DNA from: Eubacteriales bacterium
GTDB taxonomy: Bacteria; Bacillota; Clostridia; Christensenellales; CAG-138
NCBI GenBank assembly: GCA_021373115.1
Contig: JAJFTI010000014.1
Span: forward strand, 1 to 64,000
Direction of reading: 5' to 3'
Length of the DNA: 64,000 nt
Shown: piece by piece, positions 8,645-16,452 of the stretch
Position numbering within the stretch: position 1 is the stretch's first letter
Layout of the letters: each line of letters starts with the position of its first letter
The notes under the pieces: model-generated
Told to the model about the DNA's origin: nothing
Databases searched by the model: none
Seen by the model: only the letters and a program-made list of their open reading frames with translations
Position numbers and translations under genes: made by a program

Positions 8645-11600
8645 TCAGCGGATTTCGGAGGACGGCAGATCGCCTTCGTCGAGCATAAGAATCAAATACG
8701 AAGGCACGTCGTTCTGGACATCGAGCTTCACGCCGTAAAGGCGCGTGTAGTGCGCGTTTTTACCGACAAATCCCTTGGATTCATAGAGATAATCCACCAT
8801 GCGGTTCTCGGCGATGGCGGCGCGCACCTCTTCACGGAAGCGCTGCAGGTTTTCACCGCGGAAAAACGCGGATGCATCCCGCGAAAACAGGCGCATCTGT
8901 TCATAGGTAAAGCCGGTGATCGCCAGCGCGCCGTCGTTAAAAAACGTAATCTCGAGCCGCTCGCCAACGCGCATGATAAAGATGCCGATCTGAGATGCGC
9001 AAGCCAGTTCCTGCAGATGTTCCGTTGCTTCATGCAGTTCCGTGATATCCGTAATCACCGCGGCAATCACGGACGTGTTTTCGCGCACGCTCGGCATGCG
9101 TACCGCGTTCATGTGCCGCCAGCCGTATCCACCGCCAGCCAAAACGTTCCGATAAGAAATCTGGAACGGTTCGCCGTCCGCTGCGCAGGCGCGAACCGCA
9201 TCGTTGACCAAAGCGAAGTCATGCGGATGAATTACCGATTCGGGGAATGTTCCATTTCTGATCGCTTCCCCCATTACGCCCTTGAGCATGAAATATCCGT
9301 CGCTGATATACAGCGGCTCTATCGTTTCGCCAATCTCCAGCAGAATCACGCCGCCGTCGAGGTGCCTCATGAGCGATTCCATCTGCAGCGCATACCCGGT
9401 GGACGTTGGCTGGCTTGTTTTATTCTCTTCCGCCCTGTTTGAATTTCGAATGCTGTATCGATTCTTCCCGGCGTTTTTCGCCTCATAGAGCGCCCGGTCC
9501 GCCTCCGCATACAAAGAATCAAAGTCCGCCTGATCGCGGCGCGCAATCGCAACGCCGACGCTTGCGGAAAGCATAAGAGACACACGATCTTCTACTGAAT
9601 AGTTCACATGCAGCGCGCTGCAGAGAGCGGAAGCCTTGTTTTCCGCAAAATCCTCGGCCGGAACCTCGGAAAGAAATACGAAAAACTCGTCTCCGCCGAT
9701 GCGCGCAATGATATCCGAAGCACGAAATACGCCTTTTATTGCCCGGCTCATCTGCAAAAGCGCCTGATCGCCGTGCTGATGCCCCAATGTATCGTTTACC
9801 TGCTTGAAATTGTCCGCATCAATCATAAATAATGCAACGCGTTCCCCGCCGCCAAAACGCAGCGCCTCCTCAATCGCGTTTCGAGCGGCGGTTCGGTTCA
9901 GCAGCCCGCTGAGCTCGTCCAGCAGCGCAAGGTTGCTCAGCCGTTCCATCTCCTGGCTGCTGTCCGCAAGGGCTTTGAACAAAAAGAACGCTTTGATCTC
10001 TCCCGTTTTAGGAAAGGATGCCATCTGTGCCGTCACCAGGCACAGCCGCACCGTGCCGTCCTCCTGCAGCAGGCGAATCTCCGTCTCGTCTTTCTGTATG
10101 CCTTGCCCGGCAAGTTCCAGCAGCCGATTCCGTGAAAAAAAGGTGTGGAACCGCTCCTGATCGTTCGGGTCAACCGCTTGCTGTTCAAACCGTTTCAGCA
10201 GCTGCTCCGGGTTGCGCTCATCTTGTGCCGTCTGCGAATACTCCAAAAACTCACCCTCGATCCGCTCGCAGACCCCCGTGGAGAGATTGATCTCCATCAT
10301 TGCGGTCCACTTGCCAATCGAAGCCAGAACAAGATTCTGCCAATGTTTAAACTCCGCCATCCGCTCATGTAAATATGTAATATCGCGGATGGTGACGATC
10401 GCCTGCATACGGGCGCCGCCGCCATCTCCGATTGCCGAATACTCAAAGGAATACCAGCGGGATACGCCGTCCGCGCTCTTCATGCAAATCTCCGCCTGTC
10501 CGTTCGGTCTGCCCTGACGCATCGACGTCCAAATGGATTGAAATTCCGTCAGGCTTTCCTCCGCAACCAGCTTCGCGAGCATGTCAACAGAACCCATCCC
10601 GGCGGTGTCCGACGGGAAATGCAGATGTTCAATCGTACCCTGGCAAGAGAGCAGCGCGCCGCTCTCAATTTCAAACCGCGTTACCAGAATCCCGCCCTGC
10701 TGCGCGGAAATACGGTATTCTTCCTCGGTGCTGATCAGCCGTTCTCTCTCTCTGCGGGATTTTCGTAACGCATTTTGGTTCAGTGTAACGAAAATAAGCG
10801 ACAAGAGAAGCGCGCAGCCCATCGCCGCGCTGATCAGCACAATCCCTTCAACCTTCAGGCTGTTCAGCGCAGACCCCAGCGCTTTCACGGGAACCGCGAG
10901 GCATACGCTCCAATTATTGATTCCAGACGGCGTGCAGGCAATATACCACTTTTCGTCATTTTGCAGAAAAGCGGCCGTCCCTTCCGTACCGCTCCTGATG
11001 CTCATCGCCAGGCCGCCGGAAGAATCCGATTTCGTATTGGAATCGTTCTCGAGCAGCAAAAACAGTTCTTCTCCCATTTCTTCAAAGAGAGTTTCATCGC
11101 CGCCAACCACCACGCGACCGTCCTGATCGCAGACAAATGCAAGGTACCCTTCGGATTCGTTTTGATTCAGCGCATCCGAAACAACGGCCTCCTCCAGCTC
11201 TCCGGTCAGCACGCCGATTGTCTGTTCCCCCTGCCGAACGGGAACGGACAGCAGGATGCCGCCGTCTCCGTCCGCCTGCTGTTCCCCGTTCTGCCAAATT
11301 GAACGCTCACCTGCGAGCGCGTTTGTAAAATACTGCCGATCGGCAATCGAGATTTCCTCGCCGGTATCCGTTACTAAAAGACCCAATGTGTTCGCCAGAG
11401 AAAGCGCTTTAAAATCGTACGACACGGCCATTTTTTGTAACCGCTGCATCGTATCCGCCTTGGACATCATTTCCGGTGAATCCAGAAAATCCGCAATCAC
11501 GCACAGCTGATCGAACGCGTCATCCAGTTTTAGAGTGAATATATCTTTCTTTTCCCGCGCGGTATCGCTCAGTTCGTCGAAAACCATCGCGTTTGCGCGC

Positions 11601-11701
11601 GCACTTACATTGAGCGAATATAGCACCAGAAGAAGCAAAAAAACGGCGAGCAGGCAGAGCGGGATTAGCATTGTCTTTACAAAGCGCGCGCTCAGTTTCA
11701 T
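8645..11701 (-). CDS. Membrane sensory diguanylate cyclase with PAS domains on both sides of GGDEF
   Basis: A 1018-residue protein. One membrane segment (about 10-30) and a second (about 285-305) flank an extracytoplasmic region of about 250 residues that looks like a double Cache ligand-binding domain. PAS-like regions follow (about 325-580). The GGDEF domain (about 590-755) has ARIGGDEFF, an RxxD inhibitory site (RASD) and the Asp of GHQHGD, so it should be an active, product-inhibited c-di-GMP synthase. Unusually, about 250 more residues with PAS-like character (near 775-1018) follow the GGDEF domain. GGAGGAAC lies before the ATG at 11701, and a promoter is at 11791-11819. The ligand is unknown. 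Confidence 0.9.
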   Translation of the reverse strand: MKLSARFVKTMLIPLCLLAVFLLLLVLYSLNVSARANAMVFDELSDTAREKKDIFTLKLDDAFDQLCVIADFLDSPEMMSKADTMQRLQKMAVSYDFKALSLANTLGLLVTDTGEEISIADRQYFTNALAGERSIWQNGEQQADGDGGILLSVPVRQGEQTIGVLTGELEEAVVSDALNQNESEGYLAFVCDQDGRVVVGGDETLFEEMGEELFLLLENDSNTKSDSSGGLAMSIRSGTEGTAAFLQNDEKWYIACTPSGINNWSVCLAVPVKALGSALNSLKVEGIVLISAAMGCALLLSLIFVTLNQNALRKSRRERERLISTEEEYRISAQQGGILVTRFEIESGALLSCQGTIEHLHFPSDTAGMGSVDMLAKLVAEESLTEFQSIWTSMRQGRPNGQAEICMKSADGVSRWYSFEYSAIGDGGGARMQAIVTIRDITYLHERMAEFKHWQNLVLASIGKWTAMMEINLSTGVCERIEGEFLEYSQTAQDERNPEQLLKRFEQQAVDPNDQERFHTFFSRNRLLELAGQGIQKDETEIRLLQEDGTVRLCLVTAQMASFPKTGEIKAFFLFKALADSSQEMERLSNLALLDELSGLLNRTAARNAIEEALRFGGGERVALFMIDADNFKQVNDTLGHQHGDQALLQMSRAIKGVFRASDIIARIGGDEFFVFLSEVPAEDFAENKASALCSALHVNYSVEDRVSLMLSASVGVAIARRDQADFDSLYAEADRALYEAKNAGKNRYSIRNSNRAEENKTSQPTSTGYALQMESLMRHLDGGVILLEIGETIEPLYISDGYFMLKGVMGEAIRNGTFPESVIHPHDFALVNDAVRACAADGEPFQISYRNVLAGGGYGWRHMNAVRMPSVRENTSVIAAVITDITELHEATEHLQELACASQIGIFIMRVGERLEITFFNDGALAITGFTYEQMRLFSRDASAFFRGENLQRFREEVRAAIAENRMVDYLYESKGFVGKNAHYTRLYGVKLDVQNDVPSYLILMLDEGDLPSSEIR

Positions 11702-11790
11702 GCCGTTGTTCCTCCGTTCGCTTAGCTTGCGGGGTTTTTCGGATTCCGTTCGAATTTTCTACGCTTTACTACAGATATGTCTATATAACT

Positions 11791-11819
11791 ATTATATCGG
11801 CTCCTTGGTGAACAATCAA
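11791..11819 (-). promoter_or_regulatory. Promoter of the sensory diguanylate cyclase gene
   Basis: TTGATT (11819-11814), 17-bp spacer, TATAAT (11796-11791), about 90 nt upstream of the start at 11701. Confidence 0.75.
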
Positions 11820-11843
11820 CTCACTCGGCCAGTAAAAATCAAA

Positions 11844-11867
11844 CGGAGCCGTATTGGTACGGCTCCG
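11844..11867 (-). terminator. Terminator after the foldase and 29-residue peptide genes
   Basis: Perfect 10-bp stem CGGAGCCGTA / TACGGCTCCG with a 4-nt loop on the minus strand, followed by TTTGATTTTT. It ends the transcript that includes the small open reading frame at 11889-11978. Confidence 0.85.
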
Positions 11868-11888
11868 CGTTTCATTTCTTTCTTTTCG

Positions 11889-11978
11889 TTACAGCAGGGC
11901 GAACAGAATTGAGGCGAGCGTTCCGATTACCATCATAATCGCAACGATCAGGCTGAAAATCCGAAGACCTTTACTCAT
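11889..11978 (-). CDS. 29-residue single-helix membrane peptide, function unknown
   Basis: A small reading frame: MSKGLRIF, then a continuous hydrophobic helix to the end (ALL), then TAA. It starts 14 nt after the stop of the PrsA-like foldase gene, has a GGGGTGAG ribosome-binding-like sequence 6 nt before its ATG, and is followed directly by a strong terminator, so it sits inside the transcript. The positive N-terminus and single helix are typical of bacterial membrane micro-proteins and loosely recall DUF4044-type peptides. Function is not known; a link to export or foldase activity is inferred from position only. Confidence 0.6.
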   Translation of the reverse strand: MSKGLRIFSLIVAIMMVIGTLASILFALL

Positions 11979-11992
11979 GGCCGCTCACCCCG

Positions 11993-13123
11993 TCAGTTCT
12001 TGCCAATGGACGCGTAATTATCCGGATATTTCGTTACCAGCGTGGTATCCGCGACCCATTTCGCAATGATATCCGAATAATACTGCGCCTGATACTGTGC
12101 CTGTTCGTAGGTGTCCAGCGCTTCCTTCACGTCCGCATACGCGATCTCGCGGGACGGTTCGGTGGAAACGCGCTTAATGATATGCCAGCCGTACTCGGAC
12201 TGAACGGGATCGGAAACGTCTCCGTTGTTCTTCAGCGCAAGCGCCGCGTCAAGGAACTCGGTAACAAAGCCTGCGCCCGTGCCAACGAGATAACCTGCGG
12301 CGTTCGCTTCGCCCTGCATGCCGGGATCCGTATTGTATTCTTTCAGCAGCGCTTCGAAGTCTTCGCCGGCGTCCAGTTTCTGTTTTACAACCAGCGCGGT
12401 CGCTTCGTCCGCAACCAGTATCTGGCGAACGCGGAAGAATCCGTCCGGCACAAACAGCGGCATCACGGAATAGCCATAGGAAGAATAGGATTCATAGGTG
12501 AAATACTCCGAAGGATCGGAGGTAAACAGTTCCTTTTGCGCGGCGAGTTCTTCCGTATACTTTGCCGCAAGTTCGTCCTCCGTCAGCGCCACGCCTTCCA
12601 GCAGAACATCCTTGTGCTTGGAGATCAGCGTTTCGTTCACCGCATCCTCCAGCATGGTCGCCTTGAGCTTGGAAACGGTGGTTTTGTTGGAAACCAGCGC
12701 TTTGGTCATCAGCGTCTTGGCATACGCCTCCGGATTGCTGGCGCCCGCCTGGGTTGCCTGATCCACAAACGACTGAACGGTATCGTCGTAATTCTTCTTG
12801 CCGGTTTCCGCCGCCGCATCCTGCTCTTCCTGCGTCAGCGTAATTCCGGCCAGCTTCGCCTGATATACCTTCATGTTGGTGGCAATCAGGCTGTCGAGCA
12901 TATAGTCGCGATAGGCAGCGGCACCCTCTTCGGTGCTCGTATCATAACCGTAATAGGAAGCATAGCTAAGCCCGTTCGTGTAGGACGCTTTGAGCTGCTG
13001 CACCGTGATCTCGCGATCCCCAACCGTAGCGGCAAGGACGGTCTTTCCCTGGCACCCGCCAAGCAGCGCGGACAGCGCCAGCGCGAGAACCAGTAAAACC
13101 GTGATTATCGTCTTGTGTTTCAT
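11993..13123 (-). CDS. PrsA/SurA-like peptidyl-prolyl isomerase lipoprotein (extracellular foldase)
   Basis: A 376-residue exported protein. The N-terminus is a lipoprotein signal (hydrophobic run ending LSALLGGC, lipidated Cys at about residue 24). A SurA_N-like helical segment follows, and a parvulin domain lies near the C-terminus (RVRQILVADEATALVVKQKL ... SEYGWHIIKRVS). It should help exported proteins fold on the outer face of the membrane. The ATG at 13123 is chosen because it starts the signal peptide and has GGGAG 10 nt upstream; the longer frame to 13246 runs through the promoter. It has its own consensus promoter and is co-transcribed with a 29-residue membrane peptide. Confidence 0.9.
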   Translation of the reverse strand: MKHKTIITVLLVLALALSALLGGCQGKTVLAATVGDREITVQQLKASYTNGLSYASYYGYDTSTEEGAAAYRDYMLDSLIATNMKVYQAKLAGITLTQEEQDAAAETGKKNYDDTVQSFVDQATQAGASNPEAYAKTLMTKALVSNKTTVSKLKATMLEDAVNETLISKHKDVLLEGVALTEDELAAKYTEELAAQKELFTSDPSEYFTYESYSSYGYSVMPLFVPDGFFRVRQILVADEATALVVKQKLDAGEDFEALLKEYNTDPGMQGEANAAGYLVGTGAGFVTEFLDAALALKNNGDVSDPVQSEYGWHIIKRVSTEPSREIAYADVKEALDTYEQAQYQAQYYSDIIAKWVADTTLVTKYPDNYASIGKN

Positions 13124-13217
13124 GAACATTTGTCTCCCTATTCTACATATAATATATGGTAATTTCTGTCTGTCCCAAAGGATTTCAGAATCAACCCGCA
13201 ATCGGTGAAACGAGTGC

Positions 13218-13246
13218 ATTATACTCTCGCTCACGTATCTTGTCAA
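13218..13246 (-). promoter_or_regulatory. Full-consensus promoter of the foldase gene
   Basis: TTGACA (13246-13241), 17-bp spacer, TATAAT (13223-13218), a perfect sigma-A type match. The transcript would have a leader of about 85 nt before the ATG at 13123. Confidence 0.92.
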
Positions 13247-13281
13247 TCAACCCGCGGGCCGGAGCGGTACGCGCCTAATTT

Positions 13282-14148
13282 TCACAGAATCCGAAGGTAT
13301 GCCGCCATGCCTCCGGTTCTGCCCCGGTCCCTCCGGTGCGAATACAGGCGATGTGTTTCCGCCGTACAGACGCCAGAAAGCGAAATATGTTCCGGCAGTA
13401 CGCCGGCATCCAGGAATTGTTTTGCAGCAACCATCCAGAGATCGACATGCGGTTTCTGATCCGGCCTCTCCAGAACGCAGGGAATATCCGGAAACGCCGC
13501 AGCGAATTCCCCGGCAACGTTCGATCCGACCTCGAAGCAGTCCGGGCAGATGGAAGGTCCGATCCCGATTACTAGATCTTTCGGATTCGAACCGTAATGG
13601 TTCGAAAGTCCCTTAACAACGACCGCGCCGATCCTTCCCAGCGCACCGCGCCATCCCGCGTGCGCAAGCCCGATGCATCGTTTCACCGGGTCGATACAGT
13701 AAAACGCCATACAGTCCGCGTGCCCCGTAATCAGCGTAATGGACGGATCGTTGGTGATCAGCCCGTCGCAGCTCGGCAGCGGATCGCGCAGATACCCCTT
13801 TCCGGCATCCCGCCCGTCCACGCAGAGTACGGTTGTTTCATGCGCATAGCTGTCCATCACCATGCGATCAAACGGAATTTGCGCGGCTCGGCAGAACCGC
13901 CGATAATTCTCCACCACGTTGTCGCGGCTTTCCGGCCGCGTAAAGCTCAGGTTGAGCGAAGTAAAAAAGCCTTCGCTGACGCCGCCGCTTCGCGCGGAAA
14001 ACCCGTGGTCAAATCCCGCAAGACGTTCCAAAGCAGGCATCGTATAGATTCCCACCCCGTTGACAAAGCGAAATTTTGAACCGCGGGAGATCACAGGCAC
14101 GACTTGCTTTCTGTCGTTGCGTTTCGTTTCTTGCATGCTTTGAATCAA
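13282..14148 (-). CDS. pgeF: Purine nucleoside phosphorylase of the laccase-domain (YfiH/PgeF) family
   Basis: A 288-residue member of the family once called multicopper polyphenol oxidases, now known to act on purine nucleosides. The zinc-site motifs are visible: THADC-like GHADCMAFYC, GLAHAGWRG and SICPDCFEVG. The start is TTG at 14148, with AGGAG 10 nt upstream; that ribosome binding site overlaps the stop of nrdR, so the two genes are probably translationally coupled. An ATG four codons later is the alternative. The family often sits next to cell-division genes; here it pairs with nrdR. Both fit nucleotide metabolism. Confidence 0.9.
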   Translation of the reverse strand: MIQSMQETKRNDRKQVVPVISRGSKFRFVNGVGIYTMPALERLAGFDHGFSARSGGVSEGFFTSLNLSFTRPESRDNVVENYRRFCRAAQIPFDRMVMDSYAHETTVLCVDGRDAGKGYLRDPLPSCDGLITNDPSITLITGHADCMAFYCIDPVKRCIGLAHAGWRGALGRIGAVVVKGLSNHYGSNPKDLVIGIGPSICPDCFEVGSNVAGEFAAAFPDIPCVLERPDQKPHVDLWMVAAKQFLDAGVLPEHISLSGVCTAETHRLYSHRRDRGRTGGMAAYLRIL

Positions 14149-14155
14149 AAAACCT

Positions 14156-14617
14156 TCACTCCTGCTTCTCGTCCAGCAGATGCTGCAATTCCTTCATAAA
14201 CGTCTGCGTGTCCTTAAACTCGCGGTAAACCGAAGCGAAGCGAACATAGGCGACCTCGTCCACATCCTTGAGTTTTTTCATGACGATCTCGCCGATATCC
14301 CGCGTGGTCACCTCGGAGGCAAGCGTGTTGAAGACCTCTCTGGCTACGTCTTCCACAAGTTTGTCCTGAATATCCGCCGCAACCGGCCGCTTTTCACAGG
14401 CTTTGCGAACGCCGATTCGAATCTTCTCGGAATCAAACGGTTCCCGCCTTCCGTCGCGTTTGACCACCATGATCGGAATCTCTTCGATCTTCTCATAGGT
14501 AGTGAAGCGTTTCCCGCAATTCATGCACTCTCGCCTGCGGCGAATGGCGCTGCCGTCCTCCGTTGGACGCGAATCGATCACCTTGCTCTCGATGCTGGCG
14601 CAATATCTGCATTTCAT
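14156..14617 (-). CDS. nrdR: Transcriptional repressor NrdR (ribonucleotide reductase regulator)
   Basis: A 153-residue protein with the N-terminal zinc ribbon (Cys3, Cys6, Cys31, Cys34: MKCRYC and [12 protein letters not shown]) followed by the ATP-cone domain, which senses ATP and dATP. It represses ribonucleotide reductase genes, none of which is in the window. The upstream region is odd: four tandem 14-bp units, each with its own AAGGAG, lie immediately before the ATG (14621-14676), and the last copy gives normal spacing of about 8 nt. A TATAAT at 14699-14694 marks the likely promoter. It is followed by pgeF. Confidence 0.96.
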   Translation of the reverse strand: MKCRYCASIESKVIDSRPTEDGSAIRRRRECMNCGKRFTTYEKIEEIPIMVVKRDGRREPFDSEKIRIGVRKACEKRPVAADIQDKLVEDVAREVFNTLASEVTTRDIGEIVMKKLKDVDEVAYVRFASVYREFKDTQTFMKELQHLLDEKQE

Positions 14618-14620
14618 AAT

Positions 14621-14676
14621 GGTATGCTCCTTATGGTATGCTCCTTATGGTATGCTCCTTGTGGTATGCTCCTTAT
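14621..14676 (-). repeat. Four tandem copies of a 14-bp unit carrying a Shine-Dalgarno sequence
   Basis: On the minus strand the unit ATAAGGAGCATACC is repeated four times without gaps; one copy has a single change (ACAAGGAG). Each unit has AAGGAG, and the one nearest nrdR is its ribosome binding site. The -10 box of the presumed promoter lies just upstream, so all four copies would be in the mRNA. Confidence 0.92.
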
Positions 14677-14808
14677 ATGGTGCAGGATTACTTATTATAC
14701 TACCAGATCTATGGTGTTTATGCCAGATATGATTTCGATCTGCACGTGTTCCCCAGGCTTTTGGGGAACGGATAAAAAAACGCGCGCAAAGCACTGTGTA
14801 AACGAAAA

Positions 14809-14831
14809 AACGAACCGCGGAACGGTTCGTT
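14809..14831 (-). terminator. rpsU terminator
   Basis: Stem AACGAACCG / CGGTTCGTT with a 5-nt loop on the minus strand, followed by six T residues, 25 nt after the rpsU stop. Confidence 0.85.
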
Positions 14832-14855
14832 TTCTTGCTTTCGTGCGCCAAGCGA

Positions 14856-15026
14856 TTAATACTTGCGCTTTCTGGCCGCTTCGGCCTTCTTCTTGCGCTT
14901 CACGCTGGGCTTTTCATAGTGCTCGCGACGACGGACCTCTGCCAGGACGCCGCTGCGTGCGCACTTGCGTTTAAATCGTTTCAGAGCGCTCTCCAGGGAC
15001 TCGTTTTCACCTACGCGAATTTCCAT
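14856..15026 (-). CDS. rpsU: 30S ribosomal protein S21
   Basis: A 56-residue, highly basic protein. It begins [18 protein letters not shown] and ends in a Lys/Arg-rich tail ([13 protein letters not shown]), the standard S21 pattern in Bacillota. S21 binds the 30S subunit near the 3' end of 16S rRNA and aids initiation. A very strong ribosome binding site (AGGAGGGGAGGGGAG) precedes the ATG at 15026. It has its own promoter and terminator and is transcribed divergently from the nucleoside importer genes. Confidence 0.95.
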   Translation of the reverse strand: MEIRVGENESLESALKRFKRKCARSGVLAEVRRREHYEKPSVKRKKKAEAARKRKY

Positions 15027-15092
15027 GCTTCTCCCCTCCCCTCCTAAACGACTCTTCCTTAAAGTATGAACTTCCAGAAGACGCTAGAAGAC

Positions 15093-15121
15093 ATTATACG
15101 TGAGGCATATCTTGAAGTCAA
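15093..15121 (-). promoter_or_regulatory. rpsU promoter
   Basis: TTGACT (15121-15116), 17-bp spacer, TATAAT (15098-15093), about 67 nt upstream of the rpsU start. Confidence 0.85.
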
Positions 15122-15200
15122 CAGTTTTTCGTTTCTATATAATTCGTTTTCATCCGGTAAAAAACAATATAATATATGACTTTTGGCATTGCGGATTCCG

Positions 15201-15229
15201 TTGTTTCTCCCATTCAGCTATGGTATACT
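15201..15229 (+). promoter_or_regulatory. Promoter of the nucleoside importer lipoprotein gene
   Basis: TTGTTT (15201-15206), 17-bp spacer and extended -10 TGGTATACT (15221-15229). The leader of about 50 nt contains a small perfect hairpin, GCGTTTT-ATG-CAAAACGC (about 15243-15260). I see no purine riboswitch core in it. Confidence 0.72.
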
Positions 15230-15283
15230 AACGTTAGATTCTGCGTTTTATGCAAAACGCAAGATTATCGAGGAGGAAGATAC

Positions 15284-16348
15284 ATGAAAAAATTCTTCGC
15301 GGTTCTTTTGATGCTGGCTCTGATTTTATCATTCGCCGCCTGTGCACCAAAAACCTACGAAATCGCAATGGTCACCGACGTCGGAAACATTGACGACCAG
15401 TCCTTTAACCAGGGCACCTGGGAAGGCGTCAAAGCGTTTGCGGAAGCAAACGGCAAGACCTACAACTATTACCGTCCTTCGGAAGACTCCGATGAAGCCC
15501 GTCTCGAAGCAATGAAAACCGCTGTGAAAAAAGGCGCAAAAGTGATCGTCTGCCCCGGTTACATGTTCGGGCCGTCCATCACCGAAGCGCAGGCACTGTA
15601 TCCGGAAGTCATGTTCTTCGGCATCGACCTCACCACCAAGGATATGACCCCGACCACAAACACCACCATCTGCTCTTATCAGGAAGAGATCGCTGGTTTC
15701 TGCGCCGGTTATGCGGCTGTGAAAGACGGCAACACGAAGCTCGGCTTCTGCGGCGGCATGGCGGTTCCGGCCGTCGTCCGTTACGGCTACGGCTTTGTGC
15801 AGGGCGCCAACGCGGCAGCTGCCGAAATGGGCAACACTGCGGATGTCTCAATCAAATACTGGTATGCCGGAACGTTCTCGCCGAGCGATGAAATCAAAAT
15901 CAAGATGGACGGCTGGTATTCCGACGGCACGCAGGTCGTGTTTGCCTGCGGCGGCGGTGTGTATATTTCCGTCGTTGCGGCAGCCGACGAAGCGAACCCC
16001 AAGGGTTGGGTCATTGGCGTGGACTCCGACCAGTCCCACATTTCCGAGCGCTTCCTGACCTCCGCGTACAAGGAACTGCCGAACACCACGGCCGGTTATC
16101 TGCAGAAGCTCTACGATAACGGCGGCACCTGGTCCGCGGATCTCGCCGGTCAGCAGATTGTTCTCGGCGCATCCACCAAGTCGGTTGGTATCCCGACGAC
16201 GGAAACCTCCTGGAAATTCACCACGTTTACCGTTGCGGAATACGATGCTCTGTATGCCAAGATTCTGGATGGCTCGCTCGTCATCGACGGCAGCTTTGAT
16301 CCGGAAGTCACCCCCACGGTCGATATCGCAGTCGACTACATGAGCTAA
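15284..16348 (+). CDS. BMP family ABC transporter substrate-binding lipoprotein (probably nucleosides)
   Basis: A 354-residue lipoprotein. The signal ends in SFAAC and the mature protein starts at about Cys20. The BMP/Med/TmpC fold is clear: IAMVTDVGNIDDQSFNQGTW near the start, and later VIVCPGYMFG and VIGVDSDQ. Members of this family in Bacillota and spirochaetes bind purine or pyrimidine nucleosides. The ATG at 15284 follows GAGGAGG. The ABC subunits follow, separated by a terminator, so the binding protein can be made in excess over the membrane complex. The thymidine kinase further down fits nucleoside uptake. Confidence 0.93.
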   Translation: MKKFFAVLLMLALILSFAACAPKTYEIAMVTDVGNIDDQSFNQGTWEGVKAFAEANGKTYNYYRPSEDSDEARLEAMKTAVKKGAKVIVCPGYMFGPSITEAQALYPEVMFFGIDLTTKDMTPTTNTTICSYQEEIAGFCAGYAAVKDGNTKLGFCGGMAVPAVVRYGYGFVQGANAAAAEMGNTADVSIKYWYAGTFSPSDEIKIKMDGWYSDGTQVVFACGGGVYISVVAAADEANPKGWVIGVDSDQSHISERFLTSAYKELPNTTAGYLQKLYDNGGTWSADLAGQQIVLGASTKSVGIPTTETSWKFTTFTVAEYDALYAKILDGSLVIDGSFDPEVTPTVDIAVDYMS

Positions 16349-16362
16349 ATAACCATACACCC

Positions 16363-16394
16363 AAAAGGGGCCGGGTTCATGCCTGGCCCCTTTT
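16363..16394 (+). terminator. Terminator between the binding protein and the ABC subunits
   Basis: AAAAGGGGCC pairs with GGCCCCTTTT, extended inward by GGG/CCT, 15 nt after the stop codon. It probably terminates part of the transcripts. Confidence 0.8.
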
Positions 16395-16411
16395 CTTCAA
16401 ATACTGATCTT

Positions 16412-16420
16412 TGGTATAAT
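16412..16420 (+). promoter_or_regulatory. Extended -10 promoter before the ABC ATPase gene
   Basis: TGGTATAAT is an extended -10 with a perfect TATAAT; the -35 region (TTTCTT) is weak. It could start a second transcript for the ABC subunits 33 nt before the ATG. Confidence 0.5.
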
Positions 16421-16452
16421 AGGCTAAGTCTGATGGGAAGGGATTTGATTCA

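Noticed and set aside
12182..13096. 304-codon open frame on the plus strand
   Set aside because: Antisense to the PrsA-like foldase gene, low-complexity and without a ribosome binding site.
14621..14676. CRISPR or iteron array
   Set aside because: Units are 14 bp, contiguous, and carry a ribosome binding site in front of nrdR.
15230..15283. Purine riboswitch before the nucleoside-binding lipoprotein
   Set aside because: The leader is only about 50 nt, has one small hairpin and lacks the TATA/ATATGG-type purine aptamer core.
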